A stretch of DNA of 11,674 nucleotides from JBKHDT01 sp049974825 (GCA_049974825.1 JBNGDJ010000080.1:1-11674), one strand, 5' to 3'. Positions 1 to 6,235 are shown, numbered from the stretch's first letter. Numbers and translations: made by a program. The notes: generated from the letters alone by a model not told the origin.

Positions 1-51
1 TTGGGTGGTGCGATCGCCTACGCGACGCTCTATCTTCAGTCGGTCTTCTAA
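1..51 (+). CDS. C-terminal end of an unidentified, probably membrane, protein (5' truncated)
   Basis: The window opens inside a reading frame that runs for 16 codons and ends in TAA at 49-51. The visible residues are LGGAIAYATLYLQSVF, a hydrophobic stretch that would suit the last membrane helix of a transporter. This is too little to name a family. Two points support it as real: most third codon positions are G or C, as in the neighbouring genes, and a hairpin belonging to the local repeat family begins at base 52, the same placement after a stop codon as seen for ilvH and pssA. The gene converges on the HPP-family gene on the other strand. Confidence 0.45.
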   Translation: MGGAIAYATLYLQSVF

Positions 52-82
52 GGAAACTCTGCATTTGTGCAGAGTTTCCCAA
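52..82 (-). repeat. Solo end of the dispersed hairpin repeat (copy D)
   Basis: A perfect 12-bp stem, GGAAACTCTGCA (52-63) and TGCAGAGTTTCC (68-79), encloses a 4-base loop TTTG. Read on the minus strand it starts TTGGGAAACTCTGCACAAA, the terminal inverted repeat of the copies at 3023-3181 and 11577-11674. Only this end is present; no internal part of the repeat follows. It lies between two convergent genes and begins at the base after the upstream stop codon. There is no run of T on either side, so it is not a textbook intrinsic terminator, though it could block 3' exonucleases or end transcription weakly in both directions. Confidence 0.75.
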
Positions 83-140
83 GTGAACTCGAGTGCCCGT
101 GGCTCGCCTGTCCCTGAAATGCCCTCCCGGGGTTTTCGCT

Positions 141-785
141 TCAGGACGGATCATGGTCAGGCCCCTGCGACGGTCTTTGTGCATAATGCCTGCCGGAATT
201 CAGGCCAGCCCTGCCGGATTGGTGTGGGGGTTTGTCCTTTGCCGGATAGCGCCGCCAGGCGAACGGCGCATTCACTACAAGGGCCACGATCAGGAGTAGC
301 GTAGCGTTCAGCAGAACGGGAGCCCAGATATAGGACCAGCCCAGACCGGCGACCGCCGGCCCGCCGATGACTGCAATCAGTGCCGTTGCTCCCCCGGGTG
401 GGTGGACGCATCGAAGCAGCAGCATTGCGCCCGTGGAAAGCCCAACGGCCATGCCGGCAGACAGCGCGTCGTAACCGAGCCAGGTGGCGCAGGCCACACC
501 GATGATCGCCGAGACAAAGTGACCACCCAGTAGCGGCCAGGGTTGGGCCAAAGGTGCAAGTGGAGCGCCAAAAAGCAGAATGGCCGATGCGCCCATCGAG
601 GCAACCAGCCACAAGGCGGCGCTCTCATCCAGGATTGTCACGCTCAGCCACCAGGTGCCGGCGATGCCGATAATGGCGCCGATGATCGAGACGAGCACGT
701 GGGTGACCGGCGCTTCAGTTGGCAGTGCCGGCGTTGGACCGAGCCAGGCAATGAGCGTTCGAAAGATCTGGCGGATTCGGTTCAT
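141..785 (-). CDS. HPP-family integral membrane protein, no CBS domains
   Basis: The 214-residue product has about six predicted membrane segments (roughly residues 28-51, 54-73, 86-104, 108-125, 132-150 and 155-176). It carries the family signature VHPPGGATALIA at residues 127-138, with H128-P129-P130 giving the name. The segment around residues 63-90 (SMGASAILLFGAP, then a proline-rich stretch and LLGGH) is also typical. HPP proteins are inner-membrane proteins; plant-chloroplast and cyanobacterial relatives have been linked to nitrite transport, but the substrate of bacterial members is mostly unknown. Many bacterial members carry C-terminal CBS domains; this one ends in a short polar tail of about 35 residues. 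The ATG at 785 has only a weak ribosome-binding site. A strong terminator separates it from soxB, so it is probably its own transcription unit. The family is clear; the function is not. Confidence 0.85.
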   Translation of the reverse strand: MNRIRQIFRTLIAWLGPTPALPTEAPVTHVLVSIIGAIIGIAGTWWLSVTILDESAALWLVASMGASAILLFGAPLAPLAQPWPLLGGHFVSAIIGVACATWLGYDALSAGMAVGLSTGAMLLLRCVHPPGGATALIAVIGGPAVAGLGWSYIWAPVLLNATLLLIVALVVNAPFAWRRYPAKDKPPHQSGRAGLNSGRHYAQRPSQGPDHDPS

Positions 786-849
786 CTTGTCATCTGTTCA
801 GGTTGCGCCCGGAGTGCCCGCAGGGCCGTGCCGCGAGGTTTCTGTGGCT

Positions 850-862
850 CACTTGCCAAGTG
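850..862. promoter_or_regulatory. Palindrome upstream of the HPP gene, possible operator
   Basis: CACTTG-C-CAAGTG is a perfect 6-bp inverted repeat around one central base. It lies 65-77 bases upstream of the HPP start codon, between that gene and the soxB terminator, where its promoter must be. The geometry suits a dimeric regulator, but a palindrome this short can arise by chance and no convincing -10/-35 pair was seen. Confidence 0.25.
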
Positions 863-890
863 CCCGCTTGCGGATAATCCCCCGGAAATC

Positions 891-921
891 AAAAACCCCG
901 GCAGCGAGGGCCGGGGTTTTT
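891..921 (-). terminator. Intrinsic terminator after soxB, usable in both directions
   Basis: AAAAACCCCGGC (891-902) pairs perfectly with GCCGGGGTTTTT (910-921) around a 7-base loop AGCGAGG. Both arms end in A/T runs, so RNA made from either strand would have a GC stem followed by U residues. It stands about 115 bases beyond the soxB stop codon and ahead of the HPP gene, insulating the two. Confidence 0.9.
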
Positions 922-1035
922 TGTGGTTTTGTTCGTTGCACCTGAGCTGGTGTACGCAGGATCTTGCCTTGAAAGGTTCTGCGAATGCAGACCTACTCAG
1001 AAAATCCGGCGCGCCTCAGGTGATGCCAACCGGGA

Positions 1036-2841
1036 TCAGCACTTGTCGGTGATGCCGACATTGCCTTCCATGCCGATGATCTTCGGAGAGTTCACTTCGA
1101 CATTGGCGATGTGCTTCTTGCTGGTCAGCCAGCTTTCAAGGACGTCCCAGATCATCTTGCCGGTGTCGCCCGGGATCTGGCCCGGCCGTGCCACGGAGGC
1201 CCAGCCGGCGACCTTGTATTTCTTGCTCGGGTCAATCGGCTTGCCATTGAGTTCCATGGCGCTGATCCGCTCGCCCGTCTCGCCATCCGGCTCAACGGCG
1301 TATTTCAGGCCGCCGACACGCACCATGTCACCACCCTGCTGGTAGTAGGGGTCCTTGTTGAAGATGTTGTCGCAGACATCTTCGAGGATGCCCTTGATCT
1401 GCTCGCCGGTGAACTCGTTGACCGTGACGTTCGGGTAGGTCAGGGCGCACTGGGTCATCATGTCCTCGTAGGTGATGTCCGCGCCGGGTACCAGGGAGGT
1501 GCCCCAGCGCACGCCCGGCGAGAAGGAAATCTCGGCATCCATTTCCTCGATCAGCGCGTCGCAGATCAGCTGGTCCCAGGTGCCGGAGAAGTTGCCGCGA
1601 CGATAGAGCAGGTCTTCGTTCGTGGCCAGAACCTTGTCCAGGCGCTCCTGGGCGTTGAAGGTCTTGCCCTCGAAGGTGATTTCCTGGTTGTAGACTTCGT
1701 CGATGAACTTGGCCATTTCCTTGTCTTCCTCGATGAAGTTCGAGAAGACCGGGAGCAGGTTGTACTTGAAGCCCTGGACCTTGCCGTTCTTGACGTCCAG
1801 ATCGAGCACACCGAGGAACTTGGAGTTGGAGCCGCCGTTGCAGACCAGCGTCTTGCCACCGGCGTTTTCGACTACGGTCGGGGTCGGGACGGCGTCGTGG
1901 GTGTGACCACCCATGATGGCGTCAATGCCGGTCACTCGGGAGGCCATCTTCAAGTCTACGTCCATGCCGTTGTGCGACAGGACAATAACGACTTCGGCAC
2001 CTTCGGCGCGGGCGGAGTTGACCGCTTCCTGCATCTGCTGGTCCTTGATGCCGAACGTCCAGCCTTCCGTCATCCAGCTCGGGTTCGCAATCGGGGTGTA
2101 GGGGAAGGCCTGACCGACAATGGCGACGCGCACGCCGTTCATTTCGCGGAAGGTGTACGGCTTGAATACCCGCTCGTAGAAGTCCATGTCATTGATGTTC
2201 TGAGCGACGAAGTCGAGCTTGCCGCCTGCCTCGAGCTCGGCGATACCTTCGAGCATGCGATCCTTGGTGTAGGTCGCCTCCCAGTGCGAGGTAAAGACGT
2301 CGGAGCCAAGAATCTTCTGGGCGTCGATCATGCACTGCGCGTCAGTCCACAGGGACAGCGCGGCGCCCTGCCAGGTGTCGCCGCCATCGAGCAGGATGGC
2401 GCCAGGACGCTGGGCCTTCATGTGCTTGACCAGCGTAGTCAGGTGCGCGAAGCCGCCGACCTTGCCGTATTTCTCCGCGGCCTCGGTAAAGTCCAGGCAG
2501 GTAAAGGCATGTGATTCCGGTGTGTTCGGCTTCACGCCAAAGTGCTTGAGAAACTCCTCGCCCACAATGTGCGGCGAGTTGCCGGTCATGGAGCCGACGC
2601 CGAGATTCACGCTGGGCTCGCGGAAGTAGACCGGCTTGAGCTGGGAGTGGCAGTCGGTGTAGTGCAAGATGTGCACGTTGCCGAACTTCGGGATCTCGTA
2701 CATGTTCGAGGAGGCGTTGTTTGCCTTGATCGAACTGGCGACCTTCTGGTGACCGGTGCCCGCCTGTGCCGTGCCCAGGCTGATTCCGCTGGCGCTGGCA
2801 ACCGCCAGCATTTGCAGGAACTCTCGACGTGAAAGGTTCAT
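1036..2841 (-). CDS. soxB: SoxB, thiosulfohydrolase of the Sox multienzyme system
   Basis: SoxB is the periplasmic dimanganese enzyme that hydrolyses the terminal sulfonate from the thiosulfonate attached to SoxYZ, releasing sulfate. The 601-residue product is of usual family length. It starts with a Tat signal (SRREFLQ at 4-10, then a hydrophobic stretch to about residue 27), fitting export of a folded metalloprotein. The metallophosphoesterase/5'-nucleotidase signatures appear in order: YTDCH 61-65, LDGGDTWQGA 151-160, SHWE 185-188 (SoxB form of GNHE), LSHNGMD 288-294 and GGHTHD 311-316. The C-terminal 5'-nucleotidase-type domain includes SPGVRWG 441-447. The ATG at 2841 has a GGAGAG ribosome-binding site (2848-2853). 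It lies downstream of soxXA on the same strand but has its own promoter region, with a terminator between. The protein ends in a Cys (C601). Confidence 0.97.
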   Translation of the reverse strand: MNLSRREFLQMLAVASASGISLGTAQAGTGHQKVASSIKANNASSNMYEIPKFGNVHILHYTDCHSQLKPVYFREPSVNLGVGSMTGNSPHIVGEEFLKHFGVKPNTPESHAFTCLDFTEAAEKYGKVGGFAHLTTLVKHMKAQRPGAILLDGGDTWQGAALSLWTDAQCMIDAQKILGSDVFTSHWEATYTKDRMLEGIAELEAGGKLDFVAQNINDMDFYERVFKPYTFREMNGVRVAIVGQAFPYTPIANPSWMTEGWTFGIKDQQMQEAVNSARAEGAEVVIVLSHNGMDVDLKMASRVTGIDAIMGGHTHDAVPTPTVVENAGGKTLVCNGGSNSKFLGVLDLDVKNGKVQGFKYNLLPVFSNFIEEDKEMAKFIDEVYNQEITFEGKTFNAQERLDKVLATNEDLLYRRGNFSGTWDQLICDALIEEMDAEISFSPGVRWGTSLVPGADITYEDMMTQCALTYPNVTVNEFTGEQIKGILEDVCDNIFNKDPYYQQGGDMVRVGGLKYAVEPDGETGERISAMELNGKPIDPSKKYKVAGWASVARPGQIPGDTGKMIWDVLESWLTSKKHIANVEVNSPKIIGMEGNVGITDKC

Positions 2842-2951
2842 TGATGACTCTCCGTTTTGGACGTTTCTTCAGTTGAGTGCTTGCCGCCGTTCCGGATGCC
2901 TTGCCGGCTGCCGGGCGCGCACGAGGATGGTCTCCCAACCGGAAACGGCAT

Positions 2952-2993
2952 TCTAAACATATCGATCCGGCCAGAATACAAAAAAAACTTATG
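2952..2993 (-). promoter_or_regulatory. Putative soxB promoter region, built like that of soxX
   Basis: Read on the minus strand this region has CATAAG (2993-2988), eight T (2987-2980), 22 bases, then TTTAGAAT from 2957. TAGAAT matches the -10 consensus at five of six positions; no good -35 sits at normal spacing. The same order and the same 30-base distance from T-run to TTTARA are found upstream of soxX (4637-4678). The -10 lies about 110 bases before the soxB start. This is a sequence-pattern call only; no transcription start is known. Confidence 0.5.
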
Positions 2994-3022
2994 CCCTGCA
3001 TGAACGCGGGCAGGGTAGTCGG

Positions 3023-3181
3023 TTGGGGACGGTCTGCACAAATGCGGAGCTTCCCGTGCCGGTTTCGGATGCCCTGCCACACAATGGCGCAAGTCATTGA
3101 ATTGCGGAGCCCGGGCCGAGCATGTATCGGCCCGGGCGTATCTACATAAGCCTAAGGATGGCTTTGTGCAGGGTTTCCCAA
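3023..3181 (+). repeat. MITE-like inverted-repeat element (copy A, the only complete copy)
   Basis: The ends are imperfect terminal inverted repeats: TTGGGGACGGTCTGCACAAA at 3023-3042, and TTGGGAAACCCTGCACAAA read inward from 3181 to 3163. Inside, 3036-3121 aligns without gaps to 11589-11674, with 7 differences in 86 positions by my count. Internal folds include GGTCTGCA/TGCGGAGC (3031-3050, imperfect), CAATGGC-GCAA-GTCATTG (3082-3099, one G-U pair), and a perfect 11-bp stem GCCCGGGCCGA/TCGGCCCGGGC (3109-3119 with 3127-3137). There is no open reading frame of note. The size, ends and intergenic position resemble non-autonomous MITE or ERIC-type units. No clear target-site duplication was found, so mobility is inferred. 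Confidence 0.75.
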
Positions 3182-3219
3182 AGTAAAGGCCGGTTTTCAT
3201 GACCGGCCTTTGCTTTGGG
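3177..3219 (-). terminator. soxA terminator whose stem extends into the repeat element
   Basis: The core is a perfect 10-bp stem, AAAGGCCGGT (3185-3194) with ACCGGCCTTT (3202-3211), around a 7-base loop. Beyond one T/G position the pairing continues for seven more bases: CCCAAAG (3177-3183) with CTTTGGG (3213-3219). The outer arm includes the last bases of the repeat element. On the minus strand the core stem is followed by TTTACTTT, which suits termination of soxXA transcription about 50 bases past the soxA stop. Confidence 0.8.
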
Positions 3220-3242
3220 CCCGTCCGGCGAGGCGGACGGGC
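3219..3242 (-). other. GC-rich hairpin between the soxA stop and its terminator
   Basis: GCCCGTCCG (3219-3227) pairs perfectly with CGGACGGGC (3234-3242) around loop GCGAGG. On the minus strand no T run follows it. It is more likely a stabilising 3'-end hairpin or an auxiliary part of a tandem terminator than a terminator on its own. Confidence 0.6.
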
Positions 3243-3263
3243 ATGCTGCAGTTCAGGACTGCA

Positions 3264-4121
3264 TTACTTGCGCAGGTTCGGACCGTTGATCTCGATCCCG
3301 TTGTCGATGTAGCTCAGGAAGAACTCGAGGTTCTTGAATTCCGGGCTGTACTCGCCGTAACCGATGGCGCGGACGCTGCGCATGCAGCCGTTGAAGCGCT
3401 GGTGCAGGGTGAACAGACCGTCACCACGGCTGTAGCGAACCAGTGGCCAGTGTGCTGTCTTGCCCACGCCGTAGGACAGGGTCTCTGCACGCGCATTCTG
3501 TCCGGAGTGGTACTGGTGGCAGTCCGCGCAGGCCATGTTCAGCTGGCCGGTTTTGCGGTACCAGACCTCCTTGCCCTTGTTGAAGGCTTCGACCGCTGCC
3601 GGGTCGTCCGGCATGGCGACGTCGATGGTCATGCCGCGGGACTCGTTGGACAGGTAGGCGGATACGGCCTTCAGGTCCTTGGACTTGGCGTTCCAGGGTT
3701 CCTTGACACCGTTGGCCTCCTGGCAGCGGATCAGGTCTTCCTCAAGCACGCGTACCTCATCGGCTTCGGTGTCGAAGAACGGATACTTGGCGCGCAGGCC
3801 CTTGGCCGGACCCAGGCAGGATTCAAAGGTTTCGCCGTTCGGGAACTTGGTGGTGTTCCAGACTTCCTCGCCGCGCACGATGTGCTGCTCGTAGGCAGGG
3901 AACATCATTTGGTCTTCCCACTGGGCCTTGGCGTCCGGCAGCAGGGAGTAAACGCCCATGTTGTACTCGGATTTGTCGATTTGCGGGAAGCGGTCTTCAA
4001 AGTACTGGATGAAGATTTCGCGGAATTCGGCCGGATCGCTGGAATCCTTGACCTCGGAATGAGCTACGCCAGATGCGGCCATCACGCTCGCGGCCAGGGC
4101 GCCGAAGAGAATTTTTTTCAT
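3264..4121 (-). CDS. soxA: SoxA, c-type cytochrome subunit of SoxXA (monohaem form)
   Basis: SoxXA is the periplasmic L-cysteine S-thiosulfotransferase that couples thiosulfate to the carrier cysteine of SoxYZ, passing two electrons to a cytochrome. This 285-residue SoxA has a Sec signal (about 1-22, MKKILFGALAASVMAASGVA). It has a single haem site, CADCH at 198-202, and the conserved ligand region FNGCMRSVRAIGYGEYSPEF, in which C246 is the expected persulfide-type haem ligand. Two-haem SoxA proteins carry a second CXXCH nearer the N-terminus; here that region has only isolated cysteines C102 and C133, as in monohaem SoxA where a disulfide replaces the first haem. The ATG at 4121 has GGAG about eight bases upstream. 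It follows soxX by 53 bases on the same strand, so the two are very likely co-transcribed. A terminator follows. Confidence 0.96.
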   Translation of the reverse strand: MKKILFGALAASVMAASGVAHSEVKDSSDPAEFREIFIQYFEDRFPQIDKSEYNMGVYSLLPDAKAQWEDQMMFPAYEQHIVRGEEVWNTTKFPNGETFESCLGPAKGLRAKYPFFDTEADEVRVLEEDLIRCQEANGVKEPWNAKSKDLKAVSAYLSNESRGMTIDVAMPDDPAAVEAFNKGKEVWYRKTGQLNMACADCHQYHSGQNARAETLSYGVGKTAHWPLVRYSRGDGLFTLHQRFNGCMRSVRAIGYGEYSPEFKNLEFFLSYIDNGIEINGPNLRK

Positions 4122-4130
4122 TACCGGTCT

Positions 4131-4143
4131 CCAGAAGTTCTGG
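4131..4143. promoter_or_regulatory. Palindrome between soxX and soxA
   Basis: CCAGAA-G-TTCTGG is a perfect 6-bp inverted repeat around one base. It lies just upstream of the soxA ribosome-binding site, inside the presumed soxXA transcript. It could be a small regulator site, or as RNA could do little with a one-base loop. It may be chance. Confidence 0.2.
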
Positions 4144-4174
4144 TGAGTTCTATGTCAGGTTGGGCTCGGTGGCT

Positions 4175-4546
4175 TCAGAGCGTGTAGAGGTAATCGACCA
4201 CCAGGTCAATTTGCTCTTCGGTCAGCACACCGTACTTGCCGAACCGCGGCATGATGGTATTGGGAGTCCGGTCCCAGATGTCATACACGACTTGGTAGAG
4301 CGCGTCACGGTCAGGGAAGCGCGCCTTCATGGCAATCAGGGGCGGCCCAATCGTGCCGGCCAGGTTGCCGCCTTCCATCGCGTGGCAGGCAAGGCAGTTG
4401 CCGAGGCTACGGTCCCAGGCGATTTCCTTGCCGAGCTCGGCACGGCTGGCGGACTCCTCGGCCATGACCGGCGTGCTGAGAGCGAGGCTGCCAAGCAGCG
4501 CCACCGCCGACGCGGTGGTCGCAGCGGCCTTGATGAATGTCGTCAT
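4175..4546 (-). CDS. soxX: SoxX, monohaem cytochrome c subunit of SoxXA
   Basis: SoxX is the small electron-accepting partner of SoxA in the periplasm. The 123-residue precursor has a Sec signal ending near residue 29 (TPVMA, then EESAS). It has one haem site, NCLACH, with the motif proper at C51-H55. The segment TIMPRFGKYGVL (97-108) holds the expected distal ligand M99. The C-terminal helix LTEEQIDLVVDYLYTL is typical of the family. The start is well supported by AGGAGG five bases before the ATG at 4546. It is the first gene of the soxXA unit, with about 280 bases of upstream sequence free of genes that carry the promoter and operator features listed separately. Confidence 0.95.
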   Translation of the reverse strand: MTTFIKAAATTASAVALLGSLALSTPVMAEESASRAELGKEIAWDRSLGNCLACHAMEGGNLAGTIGPPLIAMKARFPDRDALYQVVYDIWDRTPNTIMPRFGKYGVLTEEQIDLVVDYLYTL

Positions 4547-4636
4547 ACTTTCCTCCTAACATGGACGGTTTCGCCCGTTCTTGGGTGGGGCGTTCGTATC
4601 CGGCCCTTGCGGGCCAGCTTGGTATGCCGAACCCAC

Positions 4637-4678
4637 TTTAAAGGGATTGTCACGGGAGACAATAAAAAAAAATTTATG
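4637..4678 (-). promoter_or_regulatory. Putative soxXA promoter region
   Basis: On the minus strand the order is CATAAA (4678-4673), nine T (4672-4664), 21 bases, and TTTAAAGT from 4642. The distance from the start of the T-run to TTTAAA is 30 bases, identical to the soxB promoter region. TTGTCT with a 16-base spacer to TAAAGT is a possible weak -35/-10 pair. The -10 lies about 90 bases before the soxX start. A GGCCC-TTGC-GGGCC hairpin (4602-4615) falls in the resulting 5' leader. Confidence 0.5.
4646..4663. promoter_or_regulatory. Inverted repeat overlapping the soxX promoter, candidate operator
   Basis: ATTGTC and GACAAT form a perfect 6-bp inverted repeat with a 6-base spacer. It lies between the T-tract and the -10-like TTTAAA, overlapping the possible -35. 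This is where a repressor of sox genes would be expected; ArsR-type SoxR repressors of sox operons are known in other bacteria, but no regulator gene is in this window. No equivalent repeat was seen in the soxB promoter. Confidence 0.35.
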
Positions 4679-4825
4679 TATTCCTGCCTGTGAAGTGATG
4701 ATTTGCCGCCCCTGCAACCCGGTGATCCGGATGGATTGGCCTCCAATGCCACGGCACGGCAGCCATGATGCGGCCAGCGCCCGGGGTTCTGCTGCCCGGA
4801 GCCCGGCAGGTGAGCGAGGTGATAG

Positions 4826-6235
4826 TCAGTCGCTTTCATCCGGGCGAAGCTGTGATTCGATTTTCGTCATGGCCGCGTCAATCCGCTGCTGGGCTACGGG
4901 GTTTCCTGCGGTGTGGGCGTAGGCGGTGCGAAATTCCTGGTGGGCCTCGACCGGCCGGCCCAGGGCAAGGAAGTGTCTTGCCATGGATTCGTGCTGAAGT
5001 TGTCGGTCGCCGGCAGCCTCGGCGGCCCGCGCCCGGGCTAGGTGAAGCAGGGGGTCCTCCGGCCGGTCGCGCAGAGCCCGGCCCAGTGCCTTCAGGGCTT
5101 GCTGCGCTTCGCCCGCCTGTACAAGCCAGTCGCTTTGGATGACCAGCAAGGCGCCGTTTGTCGGATGAAGCTTGCGCAGTTCTTTCAGCCGTTCAAGTGC
5201 CTGTTCGGTCTGTCCTTGTTCATGCTCCAATCGGGCCAGGGGGATTTCGAACCAGAGGCTGCCCGGCTCTTGTTCGGCCAGTGCCTCCAGGATCGGGCGA
5301 GCCTGCTCGAATGAACGTGTCTCGACAAGGCGCAGTGCCTGGGTGTAGGCCCGGGCCATGTCGGACTGTTGGTGCACGACCGGCCGGTCCGTCAGCGCGG
5401 CTAGCCGGGCCTGCGCAAGCTGGAAGGCGAGACTGTCGCGCATCAGATGCTCGTCGCCCGGGAGGCTGTCGATCCGCGCCTGTGCGCCGGCAATTCGTGC
5501 GGTGGTCAGCGGGTGGGTGCGCAGGTAGTCCAGCTGGTTCATTGGATGATCGGCGATTTCCCGTCGGAGCATTTTCTGGAAAAAGCGGGTCATTCCGGTC
5601 GGGTCAATGCCTGCGCGATAAAGTGTCTGGATCGCAATCCGGTCGGCTTCGTTCTCGTGGGTGCGCGTAAAGTTGATCTGGCGCTGCGTTGCGCCGGCGA
5701 TTCCGGCGGAGGCCATCGCGGCGGCGGCATCCGGGCTTGATGAGCCAACCAGGGCCGCACCGATGAGGCCGGCCAGCGCCGTTAGGCTGTTCAGGCCCTG
5801 CTGGGAGAGCATGCGGGCAATGTGACGCTGGCCGCCGTGGGCGATCTCGTGGGCCATCACGCCTGCTAGCTCCGCCTCGTCTTCGGCCAGCAGAATGAGG
5901 CCCGTGTTGATGCCGATGTAGCCGCCGGGCACGGCGAAAGCATTGATGCTCGGGTCGTTGATGATCTCGAAGTGAAAGTCAAAGCGCGTGATGCCGGTTG
6001 CGCCAACGAGGCGTGCGCCCAGATCCCGCAGGTAGCCGGCCACCAGCGGGTCGTCGATCACGCCGGCCTGACCGCGAATCTGAGCGAAGATTTCCTGTCC
6101 GAGCTCGGCTTCGTCGCGTACTGACAGGGTGCGATCAACGGAATCGCCCATGTCGGGCAGGTCGAAGGCGCTGGCCGACCAGGCGAGCGAGAGGCCCAGC
6201 AGGCCGAAGACGAGCCGGTTGACGTGGCGCTTCAT
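4826..6235 (-). CDS. bepA: BepA-like periplasmic M48 metalloprotease with TPR region
   Basis: BepA (formerly YfgC) is a periplasmic zinc protease and chaperone that aids or degrades outer-membrane proteins such as LptD. Starting at the ATG at 6235 gives 469 residues, close to the E. coli protein, and puts a Sec signal at the N-terminus (MKRHVNRLVFGLLGLSLAWS, cleavage near ASA). The catalytic motif HEIAH is at 129-133, the third zinc ligand lies in ENEAD (E196), and H241 in the segment THPLTTARI matches the regulatory His of BepA. From about residue 265 the protein is alpha-helical with TPR-like units (around 298-355 and 363-432). The reading frame stays open 22 codons further upstream, but those would bury the signal peptide. 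No strong ribosome-binding site precedes 6235. The gene diverges from the rhodanese gene. Confidence 0.88.
   Translation of the reverse strand: MKRHVNRLVFGLLGLSLAWSASAFDLPDMGDSVDRTLSVRDEAELGQEIFAQIRGQAGVIDDPLVAGYLRDLGARLVGATGITRFDFHFEIINDPSINAFAVPGGYIGINTGLILLAEDEAELAGVMAHEIAHGGQRHIARMLSQQGLNSLTALAGLIGAALVGSSSPDAAAAMASAGIAGATQRQINFTRTHENEADRIAIQTLYRAGIDPTGMTRFFQKMLRREIADHPMNQLDYLRTHPLTTARIAGAQARIDSLPGDEHLMRDSLAFQLAQARLAALTDRPVVHQQSDMARAYTQALRLVETRSFEQARPILEALAEQEPGSLWFEIPLARLEHEQGQTEQALERLKELRKLHPTNGALLVIQSDWLVQAGEAQQALKALGRALRDRPEDPLLHLARARAAEAAGDRQLQHESMARHFLALGRPVEAHQEFRTAYAHTAGNPVAQQRIDAAMTKIESQLRPDESD

Larger units (their letters stand above)
2842..3263. other. Gene-free gap between soxA and soxB
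   Basis: No credible coding sequence fills this 422-base stretch. From the soxA side it holds a GC-rich hairpin (3219-3242), the soxA terminator (3177-3219), a 159-base inverted-repeat element (3023-3181), a small hairpin CCCTGC/GCAGGG (2994-2999 with 3010-3015), and then the soxB promoter region and about 110 bases of 5' leader. In several relatives soxK lies beside soxA; no trace of it was seen here. Confidence 0.7.

Noticed and set aside
1111..2514. Plus-strand open frame of 467 codons opposite soxB
   Set aside because: Antisense shadow of soxB, which has clear motifs, a Tat signal and a ribosome-binding site.
2342..3097. Minus-strand frame overlapping the soxB start and the repeat
   Set aside because: It is out of frame with soxB and crosses the promoter and repeat. 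The residue mix is typical of an out-of-frame GC-rich read.
3023..3181. CRISPR array or tRNA-like sequence in the hairpin-rich gaps
   Set aside because: There are no regularly spaced identical direct repeats and no cloverleaf with a TTC-type loop. The copies are dispersed singly over 11 kb.
3210..4187. Plus-strand open frame of 325 codons opposite soxA
   Set aside because: Antisense shadow of soxA; it would also read through the terminator hairpins.
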